Shown here: positions 28,789-37,441 of the stretch, piece after piece
Layout of the letters: every line of letters begins with the position of its first letter
How positions within the stretch are numbered: position 1 is the first letter of the stretch
Assembly: GCA_017445405.1 (NCBI GenBank)
Contig: JAFSUD010000074.1
Span: forward strand, 20,418-84,417
Length of the DNA stretch: 64,000 nucleotides
Source of the DNA: Synergistaceae bacterium
GTDB taxonomy: Bacteria; Synergistota; Synergistia; Synergistales; Aminobacteriaceae
Direction: 5' to 3'
The notes under the pieces: generated by a model
What the model saw: the letters and a program-made list of their open reading frames with translations, nothing else
What the model was told of the DNA's origin: nothing
Database searches by the model: none
Made by a program: the position numbers and the translations under genes

Positions 28789-31395
28789 ATGATATTTGAC
28801 AATGTACGAAAATTTTTAGGCCTCGACCCTAACGACAGGGCACTTAAGACATATTCAGGCCTTACAGACATAATCAACAGTTACACAGATAACGTTCACG
28901 CAATGACTGATGAGGAGATAAAGGCCCGCTTCATGGAGCTGAAGTCTCAGGTGCAGGATGAAGAAATGCCCGCAGACCTCAACGACATAATGCCCGAAGT
29001 CTTCGCAATAGTCCGTGAAGTAAGCGAACGCACAATCGGACTCAGGCACTATGACGTTCAGCTCGTCGGAGGAATGACTCTCCATGACGGCAGAATCGCA
29101 GAGATGAAGACCGGTGAAGGCAAAACATTAGTCGCTACTCTCGCAGTAGTCCTAAACGCAATGAAGGGTGAAGGCGTGCATCTCGTTACCGTGAATGACT
29201 ACCTAGCCAAGCGAGACTCAGAGTGGATGAGTCCCATCTACAATTTTCTCGGCCTCAGCGTCGGAGTCATCTATCCCTACATGCCGCCGGAAGAGAGAAT
29301 CGCTGCTTATCAGGCCGACATAACTTACGGCACTAACAGCGAGTTTGGATTTGACTACCTCCGCGATAACATGGTCATGCACCCTTCAGAGATGGTTCAG
29401 CGCGGACACAACTACTGCATTGTTGACGAGGTCGACTCTATCCTCATCGACGAAGCCCGCACCCCTCTCATCATCTCCGGCCCGAGCGACGACGACGCAG
29501 AACTCTACATCAAGGCCGACAACGCCGCCCGGACTCTCCACGAAGGCCCTGACTACGAGAAGGACGAGAAAGAACGCTCCATCTCCCTCACGGAACAGGG
29601 AATCCAGAAATGCGAGGACTACCTCAAAATGCCCGGCTTATTCTCTGACGCTGCACACTCGGAACTCGCTCACAGAATAGTGCAGGCTCTCAAGGCTCAC
29701 AGGCTCTACAAGAAGGATACTGACTATGTCGTGAAGGACGGAGAGGTAATAATAGTAGATGAGTTCACAGGAAGGCTCATGATAGGGCGGAGATACTCTG
29801 ACGGACTGCATCAGGCTATCGAGGCTAAGGAGCGCGTAAAGGTCGGCAGAGAGAGTCAGACTCTGGCGACAATCACCCTGCAGAATTACTTCAGGATGTA
29901 CAGGAAGTTAGCCGGAATGACAGGTACAGCAGCCACAGAAGCCGAAGAGTTCAAGGAGATTTACGGCCTCCAGGTCGTGAGCATTCCGACGCACAAGCAG
30001 ATGATTCGCGTTGATAATCCTGATGTGATTTACGCAACCGAGCACGAGAAGTACAAGGCCGTAGCTGATGAAGTAGAGGAAATGCACAAGAAAGGCCAGC
30101 CCGTACTCGTCGGCACAACGTCAATTGAGAACTCCGAACGTGTCAGCAAGCTCCTCAAAGCCCGCAAAATTCCTCACAATGTCCTCAACGCAAAGTATCA
30201 CGAGAAAGAGGCAGAGATAGTTGCTCAGGCAGGACGCGAGGGAGCAGTAACCGTAGCTACGAACATGGCCGGAAGAGGTACAGACATCATGCTCGGAGGC
30301 AACCCAGCGACTCAGGAGGAACACGACAAAGTAGCCTCGCTCGGAGGACTCGCAATCATCGGCACGGAACGCCACGAATCTCGGCGTATCGATAACCAGC
30401 TGCGCGGACGCTCCGGAAGACAGGGAGACCCGGGAAGTTCACGCTTCTACTTGTCGCTTGAGGATAACCTGCTGCGGCTTTTCGGCTCTGACAGGATCCA
30501 GCCCATCATGGGAAAACTCGGTCTCAAGGACGGTGAAGCTATCGAGTCATCAATGCTGAGTAAGATAATCGAGAACTCGCAGAAGAAAGTAGAGGAAATG
30601 CACTTTGACATCAGGAAGCAGCTTTTAGCTTACGACAACGTCATGAACCAGCAGAGGGAAGCTATCTATGCAGAACGCGCCGACATCCTCACGACTCCTG
30701 CTGAAGACATGCCCGCATATGGCTGGGACGTTGTTCACGGTGTGGTGAACGGGATTCTCGACAAGTATTTTCCAGAGGGCGGAGAGGCTGAAGGCGAACG
30801 TGCAGCGGCAAGATTACGTGCACTCTTCGGGCAGGGAGCAGAGGGCAAAATTGCAGACGTGGATACCCGGCTCGGCATGGAGGGCATGAGAGAAGAAATA
30901 CTTGACGGCGTGAAGTCGCGCTATGAGGCCAAGATTGCAGCCATCAACTCCGAATCAGAAGGTGCTCCCGAAGACCTCGCGGGTACGATTGTGCGACATA
31001 TCCTCCTCAACACTTTAGACTCTGCATGGAGGCAGCATCTCTTAGGCATGGACGAACTCAGGCGTGGAATCGGCCTGCGTGCAATCGGCCAGAAAGATCC
31101 GCTTATCGAGTACCAGTTCGAGAGCTACAACCTCTTCACCGACATGATGGAGAGAGTCAAGGACACTTTCACGGAACAGGTATTCAGAGTCCGCGTGATG
31201 AGCGAACGTGCACAGAGAGAACGCAGACTCACGCTCGAACGCCCGGGAGAAAGACCCCCCATAGCCCCCCCTAGCTTAGGGGGGAAACAGGAGGGTAATC
31301 CTTACACCCGCAAAGCCGCCAAAGTCGGACGCAATGACCCGTGCCCATGCGGAAGCGGAAAGAAGTATAAGTACTGTCATGGAAGGGGGCTGTAA
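28789..31395 (+). CDS. secA: Preprotein translocase ATPase SecA
   Basis: An 868-residue motor that drives proteins through SecYEG. The Walker A motif MKTGEGKTL is at residues 106-114, Walker B/DEAD-like [16 protein letters not shown] near 215, and GRGTDIML and [11 protein letters not shown] in the second motor domain. The C-terminus has the SEC-C zinc site [14 protein letters not shown]. Between the helical scaffold and the zinc site the linker contains [14 protein letters not shown], encoded by a strong palindrome that looks like an inserted repeat element. ATG 28789 follows caggagaca. Downstream genes are close and may be cotranscribed. Confidence 0.96.
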   Translation: MIFDNVRKFLGLDPNDRALKTYSGLTDIINSYTDNVHAMTDEEIKARFMELKSQVQDEEMPADLNDIMPEVFAIVREVSERTIGLRHYDVQLVGGMTLHDGRIAEMKTGEGKTLVATLAVVLNAMKGEGVHLVTVNDYLAKRDSEWMSPIYNFLGLSVGVIYPYMPPEERIAAYQADITYGTNSEFGFDYLRDNMVMHPSEMVQRGHNYCIVDEVDSILIDEARTPLIISGPSDDDAELYIKADNAARTLHEGPDYEKDEKERSISLTEQGIQKCEDYLKMPGLFSDAAHSELAHRIVQALKAHRLYKKDTDYVVKDGEVIIVDEFTGRLMIGRRYSDGLHQAIEAKERVKVGRESQTLATITLQNYFRMYRKLAGMTGTAATEAEEFKEIYGLQVVSIPTHKQMIRVDNPDVIYATEHEKYKAVADEVEEMHKKGQPVLVGTTSIENSERVSKLLKARKIPHNVLNAKYHEKEAEIVAQAGREGAVTVATNMAGRGTDIMLGGNPATQEEHDKVASLGGLAIIGTERHESRRIDNQLRGRSGRQGDPGSSRFYLSLEDNLLRLFGSDRIQPIMGKLGLKDGEAIESSMLSKIIENSQKKVEEMHFDIRKQLLAYDNVMNQQREAIYAERADILTTPAEDMPAYGWDVVHGVVNGILDKYFPEGGEAEGERAAARLRALFGQGAEGKIADVDTRLGMEGMREEILDGVKSRYEAKIAAINSESEGAPEDLAGTIVRHILLNTLDSAWRQHLLGMDELRRGIGLRAIGQKDPLIEYQFESYNLFTDMMERVKDTFTEQVFRVRVMSERAQRERRLTLERPGERPPIAPPSLGGKQEGNPYTRKAAKVGRNDPCPCGSGKKYKYCHGRGL
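31266..31284 (+). repeat. Palindromic insertion within the secA linker
   Basis: CCCCCCTA (31266-31273) and TAGGGGGG (31277-31284) form a perfect 8-bp stem with a 3-base loop inside the secA coding region. It adds a proline-rich in-frame segment just ahead of the SEC-C zinc domain. A C-run at 31255-31260 precedes it. It resembles small palindromic elements that insert in frame at tolerant linkers. Confidence 0.5.
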
Positions 31396-31397
31396 CA

Positions 31398-33254
31398 GTG
31401 AAGCGTAAGATTTTGCTGCTGGTGATGCTGCTAGCGTGCGTGTCTCCCGCATCAGGCGGAATCCCGCTCGGGAGGTACAGCCTCAACGCCTCATCAGATG
31501 ATAACAGCATGGCGAGATTCCTTCCTCCGCACCTCAAGTTCACGGACAGGTTCACGCTCACAGAAGCTCCCGAATACAGCCTCTCCCGAATGAAGCAGGT
31601 AAACCCGGACTTCACAACTTATCCGGAGGCCAGCGGGATAATCTGGCTCAAGCATTCCGTCATATCGCGCTCAGAGTCAGGAGGCATAGAGACAACTCGG
31701 CTATACGTCATTCTCGGCCGGAGAGGACTCGCCGGCAAATGGCTGAACTGGAACATCCCAATTCCCGCAGACGGAACAGCACGAGTCCTTGAAGCGAGCG
31801 TGTACGACTTCACGAGCTTGGCCGAAATTGCGGAAGCAGAGCCGGAGGAAGACACAGAGGCCGGAGTTATCCGGGTGAACATCTCGCAGCAGGGATTGCC
31901 GGAGACGTTCATTATTGCGCTGTCGTGGCACGAGCATCTGCCATCACAGTTAAGCGTTGAAGGCCTGTGCTGGTTTCAGGAAGACCTGAGAGTCTGGGAG
32001 TCTGTGGTTGATGTCTACTCTCCGGAGTCAATAGCGTACAGGACTTTTCCGAACGCAATATCGCCGGAGACCGACCACTCGGGCAATGAGATTCTCTACA
32101 CGTGGAGGCGCATAAACCTCGAGCCGTTCAGCACGTCGGGAGAACTCGCACGTCTTCAGAGAGCAGGAGTAATCTTCAGCACGAGGCGGGGAACTTCCGG
32201 AGTGATGAGCGTCCTCAAAGATGCAGAGTCAGCAGTGAAGCGTCCTGCAAACACTGAGGCAATATCAGGCTTCAAGCGTTCACGCAATGAAGGAACACTG
32301 AGGCTGATAGAGTGGCTCAGAAGCCAGCCGGAAATTGAGTTAGCTGAAGGCTCGCAGAGAAGAACTCCCAGCTCCGGAGCACTGACCCGCGCAGAAAAAA
32401 TAATGCTCGCGAAAGTCTGGCTGTCATCGCAGAAAGTTAATGCATCACTGAACTGGCAGATGCCCATAGAGCCGGACGAGGTTACTCCTCTGTGTGCTGG
32501 AATGTTCACTTCGCCGGTGCTCGAGGTTGAGGGAGTGAAGGGAGTAAATTTTCACGACATGACAGATCCGGCATTGCTGGCAGGAGCAAAGATTTACAGC
32601 GTGAGCAGTGAAGGGCGTGTGTTCTCTCGGAGGATTCCCTCGTCGAAGGCGGGCGATAACCGTTTAAGTGCCGTGATGGATTTGCGGCTCAGTGAACACG
32701 GACTCCTTAACGGGACGGTGAGAGTGATTCTTCGCGGAGCATGGAGCGCGCTGATGCTAGGCGACACACCTACGGACGGGACAGCGAGAGGAGCAGTGCT
32801 ATCATTATTTCCCGGCCTGACGAACTACAAAGATGTGAAGTACAAGGACGTGAAGGGTGTACCTGAAATATCGTTTACCATTGAGAACAAGCCCGGTGTT
32901 GGCGGAACAGGAAGGGGAGTGCTCGCGATACTGCCGTTCTTTGAGCCGGTAGCAATGCGCAAACTGGGAGGCTATGAACCTCCTGTAGAGATAGCATTTC
33001 CTTTCGTGATTGACCAGAATATTACGCTGGGCTTCCCGAAAAATGCATCTGAAGCTCTGGTGTCTAACAAAGTCAGCAAGAATCCCGACAAGATTAATTA
33101 CTCTGAGAGTTACACTAACAGGAGGCACAGGCTTATAGCGGACGCACGTTTTGAGCTGAACATGAACAGCGTAACCAGCGGGAACATGACATTACTTAGG
33201 CGGCATCTTGACCAGTGGCGGATGTTCTCAGCGCGCCAGATACCGGTGAGATGA
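31398..33254 (+). CDS. Secreted protein of unknown function (possible DUF3857-like region)
   Basis: A 618-residue exported protein with a signal peptide (MKRKILLLVMLLACVSPASG). I do not recognise a certain family. The N-terminal 240 residues (VISRSESGGIETTRLYVIL, then the late Tyr-Thr-Trp-Arg-Arg segment YTWRRINLEPF) resemble DUF3857 domains, which often precede transglutaminase-like regions. No clear Cys-His-Asp triad is visible after it. The start is GTG 31398, just after the secA stop, with ggaaggggg inside the secA end as ribosome site. The position between secA and argS may be lineage-specific. Confidence 0.65.
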   Translation: MKRKILLLVMLLACVSPASGGIPLGRYSLNASSDDNSMARFLPPHLKFTDRFTLTEAPEYSLSRMKQVNPDFTTYPEASGIIWLKHSVISRSESGGIETTRLYVILGRRGLAGKWLNWNIPIPADGTARVLEASVYDFTSLAEIAEAEPEEDTEAGVIRVNISQQGLPETFIIALSWHEHLPSQLSVEGLCWFQEDLRVWESVVDVYSPESIAYRTFPNAISPETDHSGNEILYTWRRINLEPFSTSGELARLQRAGVIFSTRRGTSGVMSVLKDAESAVKRPANTEAISGFKRSRNEGTLRLIEWLRSQPEIELAEGSQRRTPSSGALTRAEKIMLAKVWLSSQKVNASLNWQMPIEPDEVTPLCAGMFTSPVLEVEGVKGVNFHDMTDPALLAGAKIYSVSSEGRVFSRRIPSSKAGDNRLSAVMDLRLSEHGLLNGTVRVILRGAWSALMLGDTPTDGTARGAVLSLFPGLTNYKDVKYKDVKGVPEISFTIENKPGVGGTGRGVLAILPFFEPVAMRKLGGYEPPVEIAFPFVIDQNITLGFPKNASEALVSNKVSKNPDKINYSESYTNRRHRLIADARFELNMNSVTSGNMTLLRRHLDQWRMFSARQIPVR

Positions 33255-33272
33255 GATAGGAGAATGATAGAC

Positions 33273-34946
33273 ATGAATGGAGAAAACACAGCAATAGTGA
33301 GACTGAATGAAGCTCTGAACGACGCGGTAAAGGCACTTGGAGCTGATGGCATAGATGCTGTGTGGGAGAAGCCCAAGCATGAAGGACACGGAGACAGGGC
33401 AGCGAATGTTGCGATGAGGCTCGCGAAGCCCCTGAAGGCCAAGCCGAGAGACATAGCAGAGAAGTTAGCCGAGAGCCTGAAGAGTGAGGAAGTAATCACC
33501 AGCACAGAGATAGCCGGGCCGGGATTCCTGAACGCGTATTTGTCGGGGAAGTTCTACGCTGACGCAGTGAGTGATGTGCTCGCTCAGGGGTCATCTTACG
33601 GAGCGGTGAACTTAGGGCAGGGAAGACGTGTGCAGGTTGAGTTTGTGAGTGCGAATCCGACCGGGCCTCTGCACATCGGGCACGGAAGAGGAGCGGCAGT
33701 AGGTGATGCAGTTGCGAGGATTCTTGCGTTCACTGGCTGGGACGTTCAGAGAGAGTATTACGTGAATGATTCGGGACTACAGATTGACACTCTGGGACGG
33801 TCGACACGTGCGAGGTATCTTGAGCTTCTGGGACGGGAGTCAGAGTTTCCAGAGAACGGCTACAAGGGAGCATACATCTACGATCTTGCACGCGAGATAA
33901 TCAGCGCAGAAGGTGAGAAATTTGCGGACATGCCCGAGAGTGAGAGTCTCGAGTACTTCAGGAGCTACGCAGCAGGAAAAATCATGAACGGCATCAAGAA
34001 GGATCTAGAGGAGTTCCGAGTGAGCTTTGACAAGTTCTTTCCTGAAGGATACCTGCACAAAAACGGACTCGTCTCTTCCGCAATGAATGAGCTGAAGGCT
34101 TCGGGCTATGCTTACGAACAGGACGGTGCGCTGTGGTTCAGGACCGGCGACACCATAGGCGACGACAAGGACAGAGTGTTAATCCGCGCAAACGGGATCC
34201 CGACGTACTACGCATCAGATATTGCGTATCACAGAGATAAATTCATAACCCGCAACTTCGAGAGAGTGATTGACGTGTGGGGAGCAGATCATCACGGCTA
34301 CATTGCGAGAATGAAGGCAGCAGTTAAGGCAATGGGCAGAAATCCCGATGACTTCATCGTTCTCCTGATTCAGTTAGTGAACCTTCTGCGCGGGGGAAAA
34401 GTCGTAACCATGTCGACACGTGCAGGGGAGTTCATCACTTTGCGGGACGTTCTCGACGAGGCAGGAGTCGACGCAACACGATTCTTCTTCCTGATGAGAC
34501 GCTCTGACTCTCAGCTGGACTTCGACCTCGACCTCGCCAAGAAGCAGGGCAGCGATAACCCCGTCTACTACGTGCAGTACGCACACGCAAGAATCTCGGG
34601 CATCCTCCGGGAGTTCGCGGGCAGGGGCGGAAATCTCGAGGCACTGGACAGCACCAACATTCCCGCAGAGATCTTTGACAGCAAGGACGCAAGGGACTTG
34701 GCAGACTGCTTAGTGTCATACCCTGATGCTGTGCGCGAGGCTTCTGACGAGTTAGCTCCTCAGGCACTCACAGGGTACGTCCTGAACTTGGCCGGAGTGT
34801 TTCACTCGTTCTACAACACGAACAGGATTCTTGATGAGCCGGACGAGAATATCAGGATTGGCAGGCTTAACATTGCGCGGGCGGTGAAGAGCGTGATTGC
34901 GTCATGCCTTGAGCTTTTGGGAGTAACTGCTCCCGAGAGGATGTAG
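33273..34946 (+). CDS. argS: Arginine--tRNA ligase
   Basis: A class I aminoacyl-tRNA synthetase of about 557 residues. The HIGH motif is NPTGPLHIGHGRGAAVGDAV near residue 125. The KMSKS site is degenerate, as usual in ArgRS (VVTMSTRAGEF). The C-terminal DALR anticodon-binding domain begins near YAHARI. The ribosome site AGGAG (33258-33262) is only one base from ATG 33264 but ten bases from ATG 33273, so I prefer the latter; the difference is three residues. The ftsB-like gene follows after 9 bases. Confidence 0.94.
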   Translation: MNGENTAIVRLNEALNDAVKALGADGIDAVWEKPKHEGHGDRAANVAMRLAKPLKAKPRDIAEKLAESLKSEEVITSTEIAGPGFLNAYLSGKFYADAVSDVLAQGSSYGAVNLGQGRRVQVEFVSANPTGPLHIGHGRGAAVGDAVARILAFTGWDVQREYYVNDSGLQIDTLGRSTRARYLELLGRESEFPENGYKGAYIYDLAREIISAEGEKFADMPESESLEYFRSYAAGKIMNGIKKDLEEFRVSFDKFFPEGYLHKNGLVSSAMNELKASGYAYEQDGALWFRTGDTIGDDKDRVLIRANGIPTYYASDIAYHRDKFITRNFERVIDVWGADHHGYIARMKAAVKAMGRNPDDFIVLLIQLVNLLRGGKVVTMSTRAGEFITLRDVLDEAGVDATRFFFLMRRSDSQLDFDLDLAKKQGSDNPVYYVQYAHARISGILREFAGRGGNLEALDSTNIPAEIFDSKDARDLADCLVSYPDAVREASDELAPQALTGYVLNLAGVFHSFYNTNRILDEPDENIRIGRLNIARAVKSVIASCLELLGVTAPERM

Positions 34947-34955
34947 AGTCAGGTT

Positions 34956-35270
34956 ATGCCTTCGTTCAGGCGGTTAATCATAATAACGCTTGCTGTCTTG
35001 GGGCTGGCTATCACTGTGAGCTATTACAGGTTTGAGCTTGAGAGGATAGCTGAGATTCGCGAGGCAATAGGCAAGAGCGAGGCAGTCCTGAAGGAGAAGC
35101 GGGAGAGTGTGAGGAACTACAAGGAGAAGGTAGCGTTCTACAAGACTCAGGAGGGAGCGGAGCATTTGGCGAGGGAGCAATATAATCTTGTCGGAGAAGG
35201 CGAGAGAGTGATATTGCTGAAGAGTCCTGATGCTGAAGTCAGAGAATCGCCTCCGGAAGTAGGAGAGTAG
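34956..35270 (+). CDS. FtsB/DivIC-family septum formation initiator
   Basis: A 104-residue bitopic membrane protein. One membrane segment (LIIITLAVLGLAITVSYY, about 7-24) is followed by a coiled coil (about 28-65) and the conserved end AREQYNLVGEGERVILL. This is the shape of FtsB/DivIC, which link the early and late cell-division proteins. It follows argS by 9 bases and is closed by a terminator-like hairpin. Confidence 0.85.
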   Translation: MPSFRRLIIITLAVLGLAITVSYYRFELERIAEIREAIGKSEAVLKEKRESVRNYKEKVAFYKTQEGAEHLAREQYNLVGEGERVILLKSPDAEVRESPPEVGE

Positions 35271-35280
35271 ACGCATAAAT

Positions 35281-35311
35281 AATCCCCCCTCATGAAGAGT
35301 GAAGGGGGATT
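35281..35311. terminator. Bidirectional terminator-like hairpin between convergent units
   Basis: AATCCCCC (35281-35288) pairs perfectly with GGGGGATT (35304-35311). It lies between the end of the ftsB-like gene (+) and the end of the small-gene cassette (-). T-rich sequence is modest on the plus strand and better on the minus strand (attattta). An imperfect copy of the whole segment recurs at about 35690-35730. Confidence 0.55.
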
Positions 35312-35325
35312 TGCTTTGCCGGGAA

Positions 35326-35664
35326 TCACAAAATGCAAAAAGGACCGTACCTGGCAAGGATTAGTTCATAGTACGACTTCTCATATGACTCCTTAATGTC
35401 TTTAGAAACGTTCTCACTTCTGAAGTATGCGTCATATTTCCTGAACAAATCCCAATTATCTTGGGCGTTCAGATAAAGCATAACGTAGCTGATGTATTCC
35501 ATGTCTCCGGGTTTTCCGTCAGCTTCAAGGCGGGCTATTTCCCTATCAAGGAATTTTGCGGCATCATCAGGACTGTTAATGTTAAGAGCTGTCATCAATC
35601 GAGCTTTCTTCTTCTCTATTCGAATTGAACGAAAGACAGATTTTAACAATTCTATGATTATCAT
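35326..35664 (-). CDS. Small helical protein, paralogue of the 37351 gene
   Basis: A 112-residue soluble protein of no family I know. It shares a core with the protein encoded at 36992-37351: DDAAKFLD near residue 33, YLNAQDN near 68, and LFRKYDAYFRS then IKESYEK in the C-terminal half. Predicted mostly helical. ATG 35664 follows gaggaggtcgt. It is the last gene of a six-gene minus-strand cassette whose first gene is its paralogue, so the cassette is bracketed by the pair. Confidence 0.7.
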   Translation of the reverse strand: MIIIELLKSVFRSIRIEKKKARLMTALNINSPDDAAKFLDREIARLEADGKPGDMEYISYVMLYLNAQDNWDLFRKYDAYFRSENVSKDIKESYEKSYYELILARYGPFCIL

Positions 35665-35734
35665 AAATACGACCTCCTCATCATAAATTCGCCCTCCTCA
35701 TGTAGAGTGAAAGGGGGATGTGCTTTGTTGGGAG

Positions 35735-35914
35735 TTACCAGCGGCTTCCGAATGAGCTGAACCTGTCGCAAACGGCACGGAGTCTCTCTGAGGCCTCTTC
35801 AGCCAGATAACGCTGCTCATCGCGGAGTCTCGAGACTCTGAAGAACTGCTCATGAGCCATACGTTCAGCAGCTTCATTGCCTACCAAGTCTTTACAGTCT
35901 TTCAAGTCCATCAT
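35735..35914 (-). CDS. 59-residue charged helical protein
   Basis: A short frame (MMDLKDCKDLVGNEAAERMA at the start, ending FGSRW) between the DUF697-like gene and the last gene of the cassette. It is rich in Glu, Arg and Ala with heptad-like spacing, so a helix or coiled coil is likely. ATG 35914 follows ggggtgaata. No homologue recognised. Its place in a packed, same-strand cassette is the main support. Confidence 0.55.
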   Translation of the reverse strand: MMDLKDCKDLVGNEAAERMAHEQFFRVSRLRDEQRYLAEEASERLRAVCDRFSSFGSRW

Positions 35915-35947
35915 ATGTATTCACCCCATCCTTAGCGGGGATTCCCT

Positions 35948-36304
35948 TTATCCGCGTTCCCTGTCGAATTTCTTGGCAGCGTTCCAGCCGAGAGTCTCCG
36001 TTATTCCTGCTGCTGTGGTAGCGTTTATTGCGTTGCCAAGTCCGGGAATCCAGCCTAACGCAAATTGTGATACCAGCCTTCCCACTGATGCACCGGCCAA
36101 GCTCTTGATGAGTGCCCTTGCCGCTGTCTCCGTTATGCTCTTGCCGAAGACGCTACCAAGACTGATTATCATGGTTACCTGAGCTGCCGTTATGGGTATT
36201 GCGTCAGAGCCGGGAAGCTGGGCTAACCCTCCGCCTATGCCTGCACATGCCACGCTTGCCGTGTGAATGATCGCGCTGCATTTCGAGCTTTCTGCACTGG
36301 TCAT
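35948..36304 (-). CDS. DUF697/YcjF-like membrane-associated protein
   Basis: A 118-residue protein matching the pattern of DUF697 domains. It has a Gly-rich first helix (ACAGIGGGLAQLPGSDAIPI), the conserved TAAQVTMIISLGSVFGKS, and the late GWIPGLGNAINATTAAGITETLGW followed by a basic end. These domains insert in or lie on membranes and are often found with GTPases or stress systems. ATG 36304 is eight bases from aaggag; two in-frame starts just upstream are too close to it. It follows the LRAT-like gene by 15 bases. Confidence 0.75.
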   Translation of the reverse strand: MTSAESSKCSAIIHTASVACAGIGGGLAQLPGSDAIPITAAQVTMIISLGSVFGKSITETAARALIKSLAGASVGRLVSQFALGWIPGLGNAINATTAAGITETLGWNAAKKFDRERG

Positions 36305-36319
36305 ATACATCACTCCTTC

Positions 36320-36745
36320 TTAAAAGCTGAACAGTTCTTCTGCTTCGGACAATATGCCCTTCACAACTGAGCCGACATCAAAAATTTCTGTCTGAGATGA
36401 TTCGCTTCTGCCGGTTTTGCACTCAACAGCAAAGTGTTCGCAGTTATGCCCCAGCTGGCTGTAGCGTCTCTCTCCTATTCTTGCGCGTGCCCTCCTGACC
36501 GTCTCCGTGCCCGAGTAAACGTGAGGGTAATCTTCATGGTCGAACCTGCAGACAGAAAACTCGTCATCTCCGTCCAGAAATTCACTCAGCGGAGTCTCAC
36601 GTACTACTCCTTTGAAGTCGCTGTGCCCCTCAGTGCCGGTGTAGTGGATGACATGTCCGCCGTCCGGTGTGTCGACATAAACGCCGTAATGCGCATACAT
36701 GCCTCTTTTTACGCGGATTACATCGCCGTCTTTGAGTCTGCTCAA
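36320..36745 (-). CDS. LRAT/NlpC-like (permuted papain-fold) enzyme
   Basis: A 141-residue protein with the marks of the lecithin retinol acyltransferase family. The catalytic His is His19 in YAHYGVYV, a second His is in GGHVIHYTG, and the nucleophile is Cys102 in HNCEHFA. Bacterial and eukaryotic relatives act as thiol acyltransferases, phospholipases or amidases. No signal peptide, so it acts in the cytoplasm or at the inner face of the membrane. The start is TTG 36745, nine bases after aaggag, which lies in the end of the previous gene. The DUF697-like neighbour suggests work on membrane lipids (inference). Confidence 0.8.
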   Translation of the reverse strand: MSRLKDGDVIRVKRGMYAHYGVYVDTPDGGHVIHYTGTEGHSDFKGVVRETPLSEFLDGDDEFSVCRFDHEDYPHVYSGTETVRRARARIGERRYSQLGHNCEHFAVECKTGRSESSQTEIFDVGSVVKGILSEAEELFSF

Positions 36746-36751
36746 GATTCA

Positions 36752-36976
36752 TCACTCCTTGTCGTTTCCTGCTGTGCCTGAAGTATCCAGCCAGCTCCGT
36801 GCAATTTTCCCTGCACTCTGGCCTATATGTTCGAGAGCTTTCTGGCCTGCACTCAGGGAAACATTCCTGACAAACGAGGCAAATTCGGGAGTCTTCTCAA
36901 TCATCGTACGCGGAGTATCTGTGATGACATCTTCCGCAGAATCGAGAACCTCATCAAGCAAGCTGAATAGTCCCAT
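36752..36976 (-). CDS. 74-residue protein of unknown function
   Basis: A small acidic then basic helical protein (GLFSLLDEVLDSAEDVI at the N-terminus, AGQKALEHIGQSAGKIARSW near the end). The N-terminus is amphipathic. ATG 36976 follows gaggaggcgg. Its stop is 6 bases from the TTG start of the LRAT-like gene, and it follows the first cassette gene by 15 bases. Not recognised; it may be a partner or an immunity factor for its neighbours. Confidence 0.6.
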   Translation of the reverse strand: MGLFSLLDEVLDSAEDVITDTPRTMIEKTPEFASFVRNVSLSAGQKALEHIGQSAGKIARSWLDTSGTAGNDKE

Positions 36977-36991
36977 ATGTCCGCCTCCTCA

Positions 36992-37351
36992 CTAAACAAC
37001 GCTGATGATTTCGCGGTAAAGCTTCTCATACGACTCCTTGATTTTTTTGTGCACGTTCCCGCTTCTGAAATATGCGTCGTATTTCCTGAACAGTTCCCGA
37101 TTATCTTGGGCGTTCAGATAACGCATAATGTAGCTGACATTTGCCATCTTGCTGTTGTGCTCTCTGATAGACCCGCCAGCTTCAAGCTGAGAGATAAACT
37201 CGTCAAGAAATTTTGCGGCATCGTCAGGGTTGCTGATATGAAGAGCCTGCCTTCGTTCAGCTGTCCTTATCGCCATTTCTGCTCTCTTATTTGCCTGATA
37301 GAACTTGTACTCCGAATCGGAAAAAAATAACTCTTCCAATATCCCCATCAT
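36992..37351 (-). CDS. Small helical protein, paralogue of the 35664 gene
   Basis: A 119-residue soluble helical protein. It shares with the 35326-35664 product the blocks NPDDAAKFLD, MRYLNAQDN, LFRKYDAYFRSGNV and IKESYEKLY. The N-terminal 35 residues differ. ATG 37351 (or the next codon) follows ggaggtgta. It opens the six-gene cassette and faces the membrane regulator at 37442 across 90 bases, which carry a TATAAT. Confidence 0.7.
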   Translation of the reverse strand: MMGILEELFFSDSEYKFYQANKRAEMAIRTAERRQALHISNPDDAAKFLDEFISQLEAGGSIREHNSKMANVSYIMRYLNAQDNRELFRKYDAYFRSGNVHKKIKESYEKLYREIISVV

Positions 37352-37372
37352 TACACCTCCATCGCATCAATG

Positions 37373-37378
37373 TATAAT
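37373..37378 (+). promoter_or_regulatory. -10 box in the divergent gap
   Basis: A perfect TATAAT preceded directly by TG, 63 bases ahead of ATG 37442. No convincing -35. The 90-bp gap separates the minus-strand cassette from the plus-strand membrane protein, so both promoters must lie here or nearby. Confidence 0.35.
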
Positions 37379-37441
37379 CTTGCCCGATTTTACAGACCAG
37401 CTCCCGCAGAATCGAATACGTTTGATAGAAGGAGGTACTTC

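Noticed and set aside
35690..35730. Second terminator inside the small-gene cassette
   Set aside because: It resembles the hairpin at 35281-35311 but the stem has mismatches and it lies just ahead of a gene with its own ribosome site; noted only as an imperfect copy.
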